Shown in pieces: positions 1 through 11,411 of a stretch of DNA of 64,000 nt; position 1 is the stretch's first letter; the number at the start of each line of letters is the position of its first letter. The notes beneath the pieces were generated by a model. The model saw only the letters and a list, made by a program, of their open reading frames with translations, searched no databases and was not told the DNA's origin. The stretch is from Aphelidium insulamus (Eukaryota > Aphelidiomycota > Aphelidea > Aphelidiaceae): the NCBI GenBank assembly GCA_036784855.1, contig JAZDSV010000010.1:248001-312000 (forward strand), given 5' to 3'. A program made the position numbers and the translations under genes.

Positions 1-88
1 TGTGGTTGCAGCGAGCAGACAGCGCCAGCATCACCGCCAATGCCGGCAGAAATGCCTTGACCGCCACTCGACTCATTGGCGTGGTCAT
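1..88 (-). CDS. 5' end of a secreted or membrane protein gene (partial)
   Basis: An ATG at 88 on the minus strand opens a frame that runs off the left edge. The first ~29 residues form a typical cleavable signal peptide: a short basic start (MTTPMSRVAVK), a hydrophobic core (AFLPALAVMLALSA) and a small-residue site before RCNH. Only this N-terminus lies in the window, so the product cannot be named. It is divergent from the gene starting at 383, with which it shares a ~295 bp intergenic region. Confidence 0.5.
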   Translation of the reverse strand, partial: MTTPMSRVAVKAFLPALAVMLALSARCNH

Positions 89-106
89 ACTACTATAATT
101 AAAGGA

Positions 107-146
<40 letters not shown>

Positions 147-382
147 AGCGAGAACTGTGAGAGAAGAGCGCGGAGTTTCAAGTTGAAAGCGCCGCTCCGA
201 GTCATTCAAGGGGCCAACGCCACAATATAGCAAATACGGCTGCGATTGGCTGGCTGGTTCACACGGTTGCACACGCGCTCTGCATCTTCGCGTGTTGCTC
301 GCTGTACAAGCATATTTGCATAGTCTCGCTCTCTCTCTCTCTCTCTCTCTTCATACATATACAAATATATATATCTGGTGCA
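89..382. promoter_or_regulatory. Divergent intergenic region with (TA)n and (CT)n tracts
   Basis: This ~295 bp gap separates the divergent gene starts at 88 (minus) and 383 (plus). It contains a pure TA dinucleotide run at about 113-143 and a CT run at about 327-350, just upstream of the plus-strand ATG. No other motif was recognised. Calling it a bidirectional promoter is inference from position. Confidence 0.4.
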
Positions 383-1432
383 ATGCTGAGTCACGTGTGC
401 ATAAGCGCCGCGGACGGCTTCGAGGAGGTGGTGCCGAGTGAGCTGGCGGTGGACTCGCGCACGGCAAACAGTGCCACAATGACAGTGGCGGACACCGCGT
501 CCAAAGAGACGTGCACGGAGCCGTCCAGTATGTCTGCAGCGGCAGCATCATCTGCCACTCAGACCGATTTCGCGGCATCTGTTGCCGTGCATGATGTCGG
601 CTGCCAGTTCTCGGTGCCTGACGAGCACGATGACAATGCCGATGACAATGCCGATGACACTGACAATCTCGTGTACGAACCATGCGAGAATGCCGCTATT
701 GGATGCCCGGTGCATGTTCTCCGTGGACAGGTAAGCACCCACGTGCAAATACATATATCTGGCTGACATCGTACATAGACACACAGGTGCTTGTACGTGC
801 AGCGCCCCATCATCAATGCCACAGCGTCGTGCCAGTGCCGCGGCGATGCAGAAATACGCAGGGAGCTCGACACCATGCTCAAGCTTGTGGAGGAGCAGGG
901 GCGCACACTGGCTAGCATAACAAATATGCTGGCCGAGATGAAGGCGGGCAGTGCTAGCTCATCACAGGCAGCTATCCCGGCACTGGCATCCACTTCCATC
1001 ACCGCAAACAGTGCCAGCAGCACCACGCGACCGGTCCCATCTGCGCCACCGTCCGCTTCACTGCGCTGGGGATGCGCGCCCGATGTTAGCAACTACATCA
1101 CGCTGCATGTGCGGTGCGGCGGCGGTCGGCGTCACACGCTGCGCAACATTGCCACCGACAGCACCATTGACCAGTTGAAGCGCATCATTGCCGCCACCAT
1201 GCTCATGCCAAGCGTCGGCGCATCTGGAACATCTGGCACGTCTGCGGCGCCGCCCCCCGCGTTTGATCTGTTTGCCGTCAGCGGCGGACGCTACGTCAAG
1301 CTAGACCCCTTCAAGGACGTGGCGCACTATCAGCCGGCCGACATTTGGGACGGCTCCGAGATGGCGCTGCTGTTTCGGCCGCGTGGCACTCCTTGCGCCC
1401 GCTTCCTCCTTGCGCAGGGTTCTCTGTGCTAG
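383..1432 (+). CDS. Uncharacterised coiled-coil protein with possible ubiquitin-like C-terminus
   Basis: Two exons, 383-730 and 803-1432, joined by a 72 nt intron (donor gtaagc, acceptor gtgcag) in phase 0, give about 325 residues. The N-terminal ~115 residues are acidic, Ser/Thr/Ala-rich and probably disordered, with a DDNADDNADD repeat. A short Cys pair (CQC) is followed by a helical, coiled-coil-like stretch (RRELDTMLKLVEEQGRTLA) and a Ser/Pro linker. The last ~110 residues (YITLHVRCGGG...TIDQLKRIIA...ALLFRP) have the beta-beta-alpha-beta rhythm of a ubiquitin-like fold. That fold is an inference and no family was recognised. Confidence 0.6.
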
Positions 1433-1643
1433 TCGGTGTCCTCTCTCACTAGAACCACTCGTACGCCCGCAGATAAGCAAGCCATACATTACACCGCCAC
1501 ACATAACGACACACAATAGAGCACATCCACTCACACTATATTGCGGCTGACACACACGCTAGCAGTCCCACTTGACCGCCCAGGTACAGAGAGCTGCCGA
1601 ATTGCATCAGATATTTAAATGCCACTACATACAACGGTCACAC

Positions 1644-3660
1644 TCACTCCAGATAGCCTGCCGCCGAAACTTGCACATGGCGCACCAGCAACACCAGTGC
1701 AAAGAATAAGTTGTTCCGGCCCTTGTGTGTCATTAACACGATGATATAGCGCTTACCAATGCAACTCACTTCAAACACGTGCCACAGTTCGTTGTCAACA
1801 CGTAGAGACAGTTTCAGCGGATAGCGCATGTCCACTTGCAGACATACTCGTCCTGCATCATGTCTAAGTATACATATGGACATACAATCATGCACTTGTA
1901 ACTCACTGCTGGCGCCATCAGTCTGGTCATCATCGTCATCGCTGACACAGCGCACAAATGTCGCGGTGAATGGCTTCTCCGCACCGCCATACACGCCCAG
2001 CTCCCGCATCCTCGAGTCCATGTAGCAGCAAAACATGTGGAACAGCAGCTGATGTATTACAGTGAATAACTCAAGTTTCTTACTTATTGTGTGCAAAGCT
2101 CACCTCGGCATCGCTGGGCAGCTGCTCGGTCCAACGGTGCGCCACACTGACGTCCATTCCCCCATTCCACACATACGTGTCCATGTCGGTCTGGGCGGCC
2201 AGTGCTATTAAGTTAGATATGAAATATTAACACGTTTGAAAGACGAACCTTTGATACGGCTGGCAGTATAGTGTCGGGCATTCGGCGTGCGGGGCACGAC
2301 CAGAAAACATTCGAGTCCCGGTGTTGCTGTTCTCGACTCTTCTGAACTCTTTATCGCTGTCGCCACCGGCTTGACCACTCGCTCATGCATCCACTATGAA
2401 GTTACAATTCAGCTATGAAATACAAAAAAAAGAATATCATCCGCACAGTTCTGAGGCGGGCAGCGCACTGCATCATTGTGTCTGCCATAGTCAGACTGCG
2501 CAAAACATCGTCAAACTTGACTACGGCCATTTTGGGAGTGGCGCTGTTTTCTGCCCTGCGCTGCTTGGAATCGCCCCCCATATACCGCACCGGGCTGCTA
2601 TTATGCATTAGTCTTGCATTGCAATTATATTGATATGTATTTACCGGGTGGCCGGCTGAAAGGGCTTGACGGGCAGCATCGGAGGCGTGGATGGCGAGGC
2701 GCCTTGAAACACGCTAATAGCGGCAGTGGAGGCAGCGTTTGCCGGCGAGGACATTGTGCGAGCAACTGCACGCTCGATCGAGTCGCGCTCTCGCTCTGCC
2801 GAGATCATGGCCGCCATGGCCGACATGTTGTGCACGGGTGATGATGAGGACGAGGACAGTGGTAGTGGCATGGACCGGCCGCCGAAAGGCATCGGTGTGG
2901 CGGGCATTAATTTGGCGGCGACGGCGGGCGGCGTGAACGCGGTGGGAGGTGTGTGCCACGTGCGAGTACCGACAGTACTGGCTTGAATGCCACTGCTGCC
3001 ACTGGCACTGGTGGGTGTGGCAGATGCTGGCCGGTACTGACTCGTCATGCTCGGTGTGGTAAACATGGGCGCTTGCAGGCGCGCAGACGGAGTGCTGGGT
3101 GTGGTTGAGCGTCGCGTTGCCGATTCTGACAGAGCCGACTTTGGCCGGCAGTAGACTCCGTATGCCGGAGACTCTGTCCCTCCAGTGCGTATGCTCTTGG
3201 CCGCCGTAGACGGTGTTTGTGGTGCAACTAGCTTTCTCGGACTGATCTTGAGTCTGTCCTTGTGGGACACGGTCCGCCCAGCTAAACAGGTCAGGGGACT
3301 TCCATGAATTTATATTACATATGCACACGAACCAGAGTTGGGCAAGCCCAGGAGTCGGCGCAATCTTTGCGTGACCGGCACATCGGCAGCCAGTGAGTAG
3401 GCATCATCTCCCCTATTGCTTAGATAGCGCCAAGCAAGACTGATGAGGAGGAGGAGGGACGTGGCGAGCAGAATCCACGCTGCGCCCATTGCCAGCCACC
3501 TCAGCCACGCATACGGTGCCACGTGGCCACCCACAAAGCACACGGCGCACATCGCCAACCATTGCAGCAGCTCCGAACGACCGAGCGCCATCTCTCGCTG
3601 CGACAGGGACACTGCCAGCGCGGGATGCTCGCCCCATTTCAGCGGTGATTTCGGTGGCAT
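1644..3660 (-). CDS. TMEM209: TMEM209-like (CytochromB561_N family) membrane protein
   Basis: ATG at 3660, at least seven small exons, stop at 1644. The N-terminus has two membrane spans (WLAMCAVCFVGGHVAPYAW and LAMGAAWILLATSLLLLISL). A long Ser/Thr/Pro-rich disordered middle follows (residues ~110-330) and then a conserved C-terminal domain ending WHVFE-GRNNLFFALVLLVRHV. The GRNNLF...LL..HV block is characteristic of TMEM209 and its plant relatives; human TMEM209 is a nuclear-envelope protein linked to nuclear pores. Two C-terminal introns (54 nt and 48 nt, both starting gtgagt) are multiples of three without stops, so they look like coding sequence. An intron begins after CTCTG near 3330. 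Confidence 0.75.
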
Positions 3661-3824
3661 TTTTGTTGAATCTAAAACCACTTCCTTTCCCGCCTGCCTG
3701 TAACGCACAATCTCTCAGCACGTGTGATTTTTTCGGTATGTAAATATTCCAGTGAATTACAGTATTCCATAATTTATTCCCACTGTTAATGTTGCTGCAA
3801 GTCTGCAAAGAAAAAGCCTTCAAC

Positions 3825-5941
3825 TCAGGCAAAATAGACGGAAAATTCCGTTTGCGTCCACACGGGCAAGCGTGGAAGTTTTAAGGCACTGCTGAATGGG
3901 CGCGGATGCTTTCCCTGCTTCCATCGCTTTGCCTCTGGAGTCATTAAATCGTCCCACTCGCGAAGGCGGCGATGAATCTGCGGCGTGCTGTGAGCTGCAT
4001 GCAAGTAATTCCAAATATAGACACCAACATGGGCAGCTAGTCCTAGTAGTATCGTGGACTTGTCGGTATCGACGCGACGAAATTCTTGCGACATGTGCAT
4101 GCAGGCAGCCAGGGCCTGGCGAGTTGAGAACATTAGCATTTGCGCCTTGGCCACTGGAGCCTTGTCCAAAAACGTTTCGATCAGTTCTGCAAATCTGTGC
4201 GTGACCCAACTAGGAACCACACTCTTGCCCTCGTCCATCTGGACGTTGTAAGTAGTTGATTGTGTGAGTGTGTGTTCCAGCTGACCTGCAGTGTATCACT
4301 CCACAATGCAGTCCATAATGAGGCCAGCTGCGCCTGTTTCAAGCTGTTGCGCATGTCGAGTCGCGCCACCAGGCATGTGCACAGAGCCAGGCGCTCATAA
4401 ATACAGTCGTGCTTTGTATAGGCTCGACGGTGTGCCTCAAATAATGCCGACGGTGTAACAAACGATAAACATGTCTACAGTAAATACTCAATCCAGACAA
4501 TAGGTACAGTGCAATATTTACCGCGGCACTTGTGTTCATTGCACCGCTCAACACATTCCAAAAAGCCGTTCGTACCGCATTAATTAGCAGGTTTGGTTGG
4601 ATTCGACGATTGATCTTGAACGCCGTGAACCAAGTGTACAGTGACTTTATTACATTCGGAAACGCACGAATGTAATCCACGCCTGTAACAAGGCTCAGAA
4701 GCGGCCTATGGAACAAAGCACGTGCAATATACCGTTGACATGATCATATGACATGCTCACTGCAAGCAAGTTTAAACCGGATAGAGCGATTTGCATGTGG
4801 TGAGAAGATTCGTCAGCAGCAAGGTTTTCATCAAACAGTGCGCCCAACTGATTTGTAATCATCATGTGGAATACTGACAGGTAAGTGGTAATTTCACTGG
4901 AATACACTGCTAAAGCCATACCAGTCATGTTGTCGAGGGGAACGTAGGCAGCAGTTGCCGCCAATATTTTTGCGTAATGGCGGGTCAGTGTTTGAACAAA
5001 TGCTGTAAATATTTAATTGAGGAACATCTCAGCCATGAGTATTACCAGTCGCGCGATTGTCAATGTTAACAGACAGCAATTGGACACACTCGCGATTACA
5101 AAGTAGGAAAGCGGCTCGCACGTGATCATCCGAGGCGTATTGACTGTCACGCGACGCGTCGTCGCAAAATTGTGCCAACACTTGCAACATGAAATCGCTG
5201 ATGTCGAAGCTGTTGTCTCCAGCGCTTGTTTTTACAATACTAAATGTAATATTCTAAGATTGTCAGATTATCGTAGAAACTGTGCTACGCGCACCGTAAA
5301 GTCAAGCAAGGGCAACGTTGCCTCACGCAGGCATTGCACAATCCTTTCCGTGCGAACGTGTGTCATGCTCACGTACTCGGTAAACTGATGAAATCCGATT
5401 AAATGACATATATAAAAAGCCGGTGTACCGCAGACTGCGCCATGTCTCTCAAGTGCGGCACAGTTTGATGGCAGTGCATAATGTACGCAAAGATATGTGC
5501 ATTGAACTTGAGTTCCTGACCCGACCAGTGGCTCAAAATATGTCGCAAATGACGAATTATGGTGCTTTGCGTGAACGGATGAACGGGAAGACTGGTGGCG
5601 ATGGCGGAATGCGGAAATAGTGGCTCTCCTGATGGCATATGGGAATTCTAACATGTTTAACGAGAATTGACCATCCGCTAGCCACCCAAGCATACCACAT
5701 ATTCAGCAATCGCGTCCAGCAAAGAGTTGCCTTCGGACCCGTCCTCGAGCTGCGGCCTGCAGAACATGTGAAATTTGTGTGTGAACAATCCGATGACGAA
5801 TGGATGACGAATTGGATCTGGTCTGTGACTTTTCCCGACTCCATGAAATTCACTGTTCGATGGATGACTCCACGTCGATGCATACATCAGACTCAGTAAG
5901 GAATTTTCTTCTTCGCCGTAAGGAAATTTGGAAAATTTCAT
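3825..5941 (-). CDS. X1: uncharacterised helical protein, tandem paralogue of X2
   Basis: ATG at 5941, about nine exons, C-terminus TQTEFSVYFA with the stop at 3825. Exon joins were chosen from GT-AG sites and by alignment with the neighbour at 6112-8172. The product is ~560 residues, almost entirely predicted helix without obvious membrane spans. Blocks shared with X2 are, in order, CRPQLE...SLLDAIAEYV, PFTQSTIIRHLRHIL, AYIMHCHQTV, NQLGALFDE, GVDYIRAFP, AFWNVLSG, SALFEAHRRAY, SLWTALWSD and SWVTHRFAELIE. The pattern resembles a helical-repeat (HEAT or exportin-like) protein, but I do not recognise a family. Intron positions and phases match X2 at seven or more junctions. Confidence 0.6.
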
Positions 5942-6111
5942 GACTTACGTTATATGAAGATAGGACTTTTACGGTGCTGCAATTATCTATATGTGCGATT
6001 ATCCGATGGTGAAAATTCGTAATAAGGAGTGCAGGGGTCGGTGTGGGTCATACACAATGAGAACTATTTCACGCACGCAAGATATAGCCATCTATTACTG
6101 CATGTGCTCCA

Positions 6112-8172
6112 TTATGCAAAGTATATTGCGAGATCTTCTGTTTTCCACTTTTGCAATCCTGTCTGCGCGCTCTCTGGCAGTTCGCTCGAGGACATTGAGT
6201 CACTTAAGCATGCAAGCGGCAAATTATTATGCCAGCGGCATGATTCAATCGAACCAGAAGCATTGCCCTGGATCACATCAAGTTTCCGGTGGATCTAATT
6301 TGGTTAAGCAGTCAATAACTACATGTTTGTTTTACGTACATTGACGGCAAGCTTATAAAGAACAATTGCGCGATTAAGGCAGAGAGAGCGTTCCTCTCGT
6401 GCAGTCGCAATAGCGGCAGACATTGCATGACGCGTCGAGAACAGAAACAAATACGGTTTGGCCGATAGAACATGGTCTAGAAACTTCTCGATAAGCGTAG
6501 CAAATCGATGAGTCACCCAGGCGGGGATAGTGTCCATTCCATCGTCCAACTACAAGTTAGTGTACCAGCGTCGACACTACAGGCAGTCTCACCAGTAAAA
6601 CGTCGTTCCAAAGCGATGTCCACAAGTACGTAAGCTTTGCCTGTTTTACGTCATTACGCAGATCACATTTGTTTATGATCAAGGCACTTAATGCCAGACG
6701 CTCTGTGACACACGCGTGCTGTTCATACGCACGGATATACGCATCAAACAGTGTAGAATCCGCAACATATGGCAATGGCACCTATGGTCATATTATTGTG
6801 ATCATGCCGCACATGTTCGGTACCTACCAAGTCACTGCACTTGCACAGACCGGTTAGCAAATTCCAAAAGGCTATACGGAGCCCTTTTTCTGCAGAATGC
6901 AAAGCTCGCTGTCCCGAACCGGTAGCCCAGTGGTACAGTGACTCAATGGCAATTGGCGCAGCCCGAATGTATTCGAGTCCTGCCAGTAATCAAGTTAGGG
7001 TGATACGGCAATACGTCTGCAGCGCACCACTCTCCGGCGACTTTGACAGGAACACGGTCAATAGATTCACGCCACAGTGAAGCAATCGCACGCGCGAAAT
7101 CTTGACGTCAAAGTTTGCATCATCATCGAACAAAGCCGGGAGCTGCTGAGAAATTAAGGCGTCAAAAGCTATAAGATTTAGGGTCAGTAAAAAGTAATTT
7201 GAACGTCCCTCACCTGCAATGGCGTCAAGGCGGATATTGGAGGGCGTGACAATAAGCAGTTGAATATAGCGATCAGTCGCCAGCTCCGCAAATTCTACTG
7301 CATGTCCATGTCAATAATGAGAAAATGTGCGATTATTTATGTACCGGTAGAATATTTGGCTGGAGCATCGCTCAGCATTCCCACAAATTCAGCACCGCAA
7401 TTATGGAACACATCCAGCCCTATAACGGGTCTTTCTGCTACAGTCAATTGCAGATACACATTAATGGCATCCAGCAAAATCTCTCCGATTTGTAGTTCAT
7501 TTGACGCCTGCTCTGCACTTCGAAACACTTCGAATGAAAGTGTCTACAAGATATTGTCAATACATATATCATTTGAAAATTTCTACCTGCCACGAAATAC
7601 TTCCACGGAATTTTGAAACAATGCAAGTCTTGAGCCAAGCTTTCAGCAGTCACTTGAGATACGCGCAAGTACTCAATGAGCTGCTTGTGTATCAGTATAT
7701 CAACATATCAGAGCATAAATATTCAGCAAGCCTGCACTCGCCGTTGAACATGTAAGAGCGCGACAAGACCATACTGTCTGGTAGCAATGTATCATAAACG
7801 CCACGATATTGCTGTCATAGCGAATGATCTGTTCGGACCAATTGTGTACAATGCCATGCAGGTGCTGGATGATGGTGGCTTGCAGCAGTGGATTGATGGG
7901 CAGACACGTCGACATGAGTGCCGCATCATCAGCACGTGAATGAACACCCTGTACAGACAATTAATTATTGAATTGCAGACGCAAGCACCAAGAGCACTTG
8001 CCACATAGTCTGCCACCGCGTCAAGGTACGAGCCGTATTCGGCGGCGTCCAATTGTGGCCGCGAAAGCATTTTGAAACCGCGACGGACAATCACGATTGC
8101 TGTTGTCTCATCGAGCGCTGTTTCTTTAACATGCGCATTAACGGCCGTTGAATAAATTCTATCGCACAGCAA
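6112..8172 (-). CDS. X2: uncharacterised helical protein, tandem paralogue of X1
   Basis: Same orientation as X1 and immediately upstream of it. The coding part ends KTEDLAIYFA at 6112, matching TEFSVYFA of X1. Matching blocks include LSRPQLDAAEYGSYLDAVADYV, NPLLQATIIQHLHGIV, AFMIHCYQT, QQLPALFDD, GLEYIRAAP, AFWNLLTG, TLFDAYIRAY, YLWTSLWND and AWVTHRFATLIE. The 5' end is uncertain: the frame is open to about 8172 but no clear ATG is visible there, so a further short exon may exist. One junction (near 7700-7790) only works if an intron begins at gtatgg. Identity to X1 looks low (roughly a quarter to a third), so the duplication is old. Confidence 0.55.
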
Positions 8173-8262
8173 TCATCAGTCACGGTGGTCAAAATGAGTT
8201 TATTCACATCGTGCATCAAACTGGCAAAATCATATCAAAACGGTTAAAAAAATTGATGGCGG

Positions 8263-11091
8263 TCACGCAGGACCAGCTTCAGCGTACAGTTGCTCAACGA
8301 TGGAAGCAAGTGGTTTCCGATGAAGGGCTCCTTGGGAAAGTGGAGCTGCCTTGTCGGCTGATCGACGCGATTTACGATTCTAAGTCGAAATAAATATATA
8401 TGTCACGACATAAGATAATCAGCACTAACCTTGGTCTTTTGCATGGCAGAAAAGTTGCGGGGCAAAAACAGATTGGATTCAATCACCCATTCACTGCTGG
8501 TGAGCACTGGCTTAATGTCGTGCCGCTCTCGCCGCTCCCGCAAACTGCGAAACTTGCCAACCTGCGTATTTGCCTTCGTCGACCATTAGTAGATGATCCA
8601 TTACGCTAAAGTAGAACTAACCAATATGCGCTGAATGCCGGTGCCATGTCTCTTTTTGGATTCTCCCTTGCGGTGGCGACGCGGTGGAGCAATGTTGTAG
8701 TAGCTCTTGTCGAGTTCTACCTTTTTCTGTGGCGATCGAAACTCATTGCTCTTGCCAATGTAACCGCGGCAATTGTCAGCGCCGCACAGGCAGATCTGTC
8801 GCTTGTCGAAACTCTCGAAGTTATAATCATACGTCAGCTCGGTGCCGGCAGGTATGTCACGCGAAGCAAACAACCCAATGGCGACCTCACCGGCCACGTG
8901 CCACTTCTCGATATGACAGTTGGGACTGCACGAGTGATTGACAAATCGCAGCTCGCTCCCTTTCACCGTGCCGTCCAGCACTTCACCGTTCGAGTAGTCA
9001 AGGAAGTAGAAACACCGATTATCCTTGTAGACGGTTTGCATTCGAGTCTCGGCAGACTCGGCGCTGATTACTTCGCCCAAGTATTCACTGACGAATTGGC
9101 CACGCTTAACTGGCACATTCGTACGCAACCCAAATGTCCTCTTGTCTAGCGCCTACAAGGAAACATTAATACGCAAAATATAGACGTCAAAGTTTAACAG
9201 ACTTACATAAAACACTTCCAGATCGAGAACCGACTGTTTGAGCTGGAAAGCCCGATTTGAACACTTTTCGCCAGCCGGGCAGAGTTTAGCGTCACATTCG
9301 TAAAAGGTGCACCGGTTTATACAGTCGTCGCCGCAGCCGAGTGAGCCATCACTGGGCTTACTGCACAGACAAATGGGAGTATTGTCAGCTGGTCTCCGTT
9401 TACGATCAACGTAAATATCTGTTCACAGTGAGCTAGAAGAAAAATACCAAGATTTAATACGTACTGGAACGCAGTTTGACGTAGTGTGGCGGCTCCATAT
9501 CGACGTGGAGCATGCTGTGCGTGTACTTGAAGTGGATGTCGAATGGGAGCACAAAGTCAGTCTCTTGCTGAATGTACCAGTCGCCGTAGTGGGTGGGCAG
9601 CGGCATCACGGGTTTCCGCTGCGGCAGCACTGGGACTTCGGCACTTACACTCAGACGCGATGCAGGACGCTTGGACCGGTTGCAATCGGCGGTATACTCT
9701 TCCGCGCGCAACTTTCTCGACTCTACAGAGGTTAAGCGGCAGTCTCGCGAATAAAGGCCGGCTTTTAGGAATTCTTTCCGCGGAAGACAAGGCTTGCTCG
9801 GGTCACTGCTAGTACTTGTGGCGATGTTGTCACGAGCGTCATCAACCTGGAAACAAAGATTTAAATGCATAGTATAAGTAATATATAGTGTATATTAGCG
9901 ACAAGATAGCATTATAGGCACGCACAGAACACCTCAAAGCTTTACCGGCGGTTTCTGCAGAATGATAATCATTCGTGGCTTCTTGCGTGGCTGCTGAGTA
10001 GCTGCAGCATTAGGCTTGCGTCGGCGCCGCGCAGTCTCCACTTCATCGTCGGACAAGAGCGCGTCGGACGGGACGCTTGAAAGCACCGAGCTCACATCCG
10101 ACAAGTCTCCCGAGAATATGGATTCCAGATCCTTTTCATTCAGCGGCTTGGCGGCTACAGTAATGACATTAATACACCATGCAGTATACTATGCATATGC
10201 AGTAGTATACGTACTCTGGGTGACCATGGGGAGTGGTGACGGGGCAGGGATGGCGGAAATGTCCTCGTCGTACATGCTGGTAAAGTCGGCCGCCATCTCC
10301 AGCATGCTCTTGCGTCGCGGTTCCACAGCAGCAGCAGCAGCAGGCTCAGCCGTCAGCACCTGGCAGTACTCATCATCGTCAACAGAGTGACGGCTAGTTG
10401 GCGAGGCGGACAGAATGTTGGCGGGCGGCGATGGAGCGTTCTATACAATAACTTGAGTCCAATGTGATACACACAATGAACATACCGCGACCAGAGCATC
10501 AGACGAAACAGTGGATGCCGACGAGAGCGGTCGTAATGTTCGGCCGCCACTGGCAGCCAGCGAGAGCGAGTCTTGGCGCTGTCGATAAATTTGGGGCTGA
10601 AGGGCAGTGATGAAAGTGGGACTGCAACTGCGAAACTTTCGAGGCTCCGGCGACGCTGCAGCCAGTGCTTCCGCCATCATGGCGTCGACATAGTATCGGG
10701 ACGGGGGACAGAAGCGCTTGTTGTGGTTACCGTGAACGTTGTGACGCATGCCAGACGGCGACGAGTGCACTGCCGGCATCATCTGGCCATCATGTCGATA
10801 CTGTTGGGTGCCAATAGACTGTCGTTGATACTGCTTCTGCTGTTGCTGCATTTGCTGCTTCTGCTGGTGTTGCTGCTGCAGAAAGTTTTGAGAGTGAACC
10901 TGTCTGTTCAACTCTTGGTGCCTGGCAGAGACTAGCGGCGGCGGCGGCGGAGGCACATTGACCACCACACCGGAACAAGAGTGTCCACCAGCAGAAGTGG
11001 TCGCGGTGGTAGTAGACGACGACTTGGCACTAGTTCGACTCCTCTCTGCCAGCCGGTGGGCGACCATGGACGACGAAGACGAGGCGAGCAT
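8263..11091 (-). CDS. ASH1L: ASH1-type SET-domain histone lysine methyltransferase
   Basis: ATG at 11091 in a strong context (GCCGCCATG), eight exons, stop at 8263. The N-terminal ~300 residues are Ser/Gln/Pro-rich, with a poly-Gln region. A basic segment (RRRRKPNAAATQQPRKK) follows, then the block PLPTHYGDWYIQQETDF typical of ASH1 relatives before the AWS domain. AWS cysteines are visible (GCGDDCINR..FYECD...CPAGEKCSNRAFQ). The SET domain carries GQFVSEYLGEVI, RFVNHSCSPNC and GTELTYDYNF, followed by post-SET CLCGADNCRGYIG. Animal ASH1 proteins dimethylate H3K36 in chromatin. Unlike human ASH1L, only ~100 residues follow the SET module, with no bromodomain, PHD finger or BAH domain. Confidence 0.85.
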
Positions 11092-11411
11092 GGCGGCGGC
11101 AGCGGCGCAATCTGTGTCGTGCAATTGGCGCAGCGACTGTGACAGGCGAACAATGCGCGGCGCGAATTATGAAACCGTTTGACAGCTTTGTGGCCGATCT
11201 TGATGTGCAGTTCAATATGCAGTTTGGACAACGCTTCTCCTATTGCCATCTACGTCATACAGCTATATGTAGCTAGTATGTAGTAAGGATAGAGTTGATA
11301 GTAGAGGCGTTCTCTTTGGCGACTGTATATTTCTGTAGCTACTTGCACAGCTGATTTCAACAAGACATGAAGCTCGGTGACATAGAATGAGAACGAAATA
11401 CTATAAATCTA

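Noticed and set aside
206-394. Minus-strand frame with an ERERERER stretch
   Set aside because: It is a translation of the CT microsatellite and upstream promoter, with no other support.
8646-9149. Plus-strand frame of 167 codons over the SET domain
   Set aside because: It is antisense to the well-supported SET and post-SET exons.
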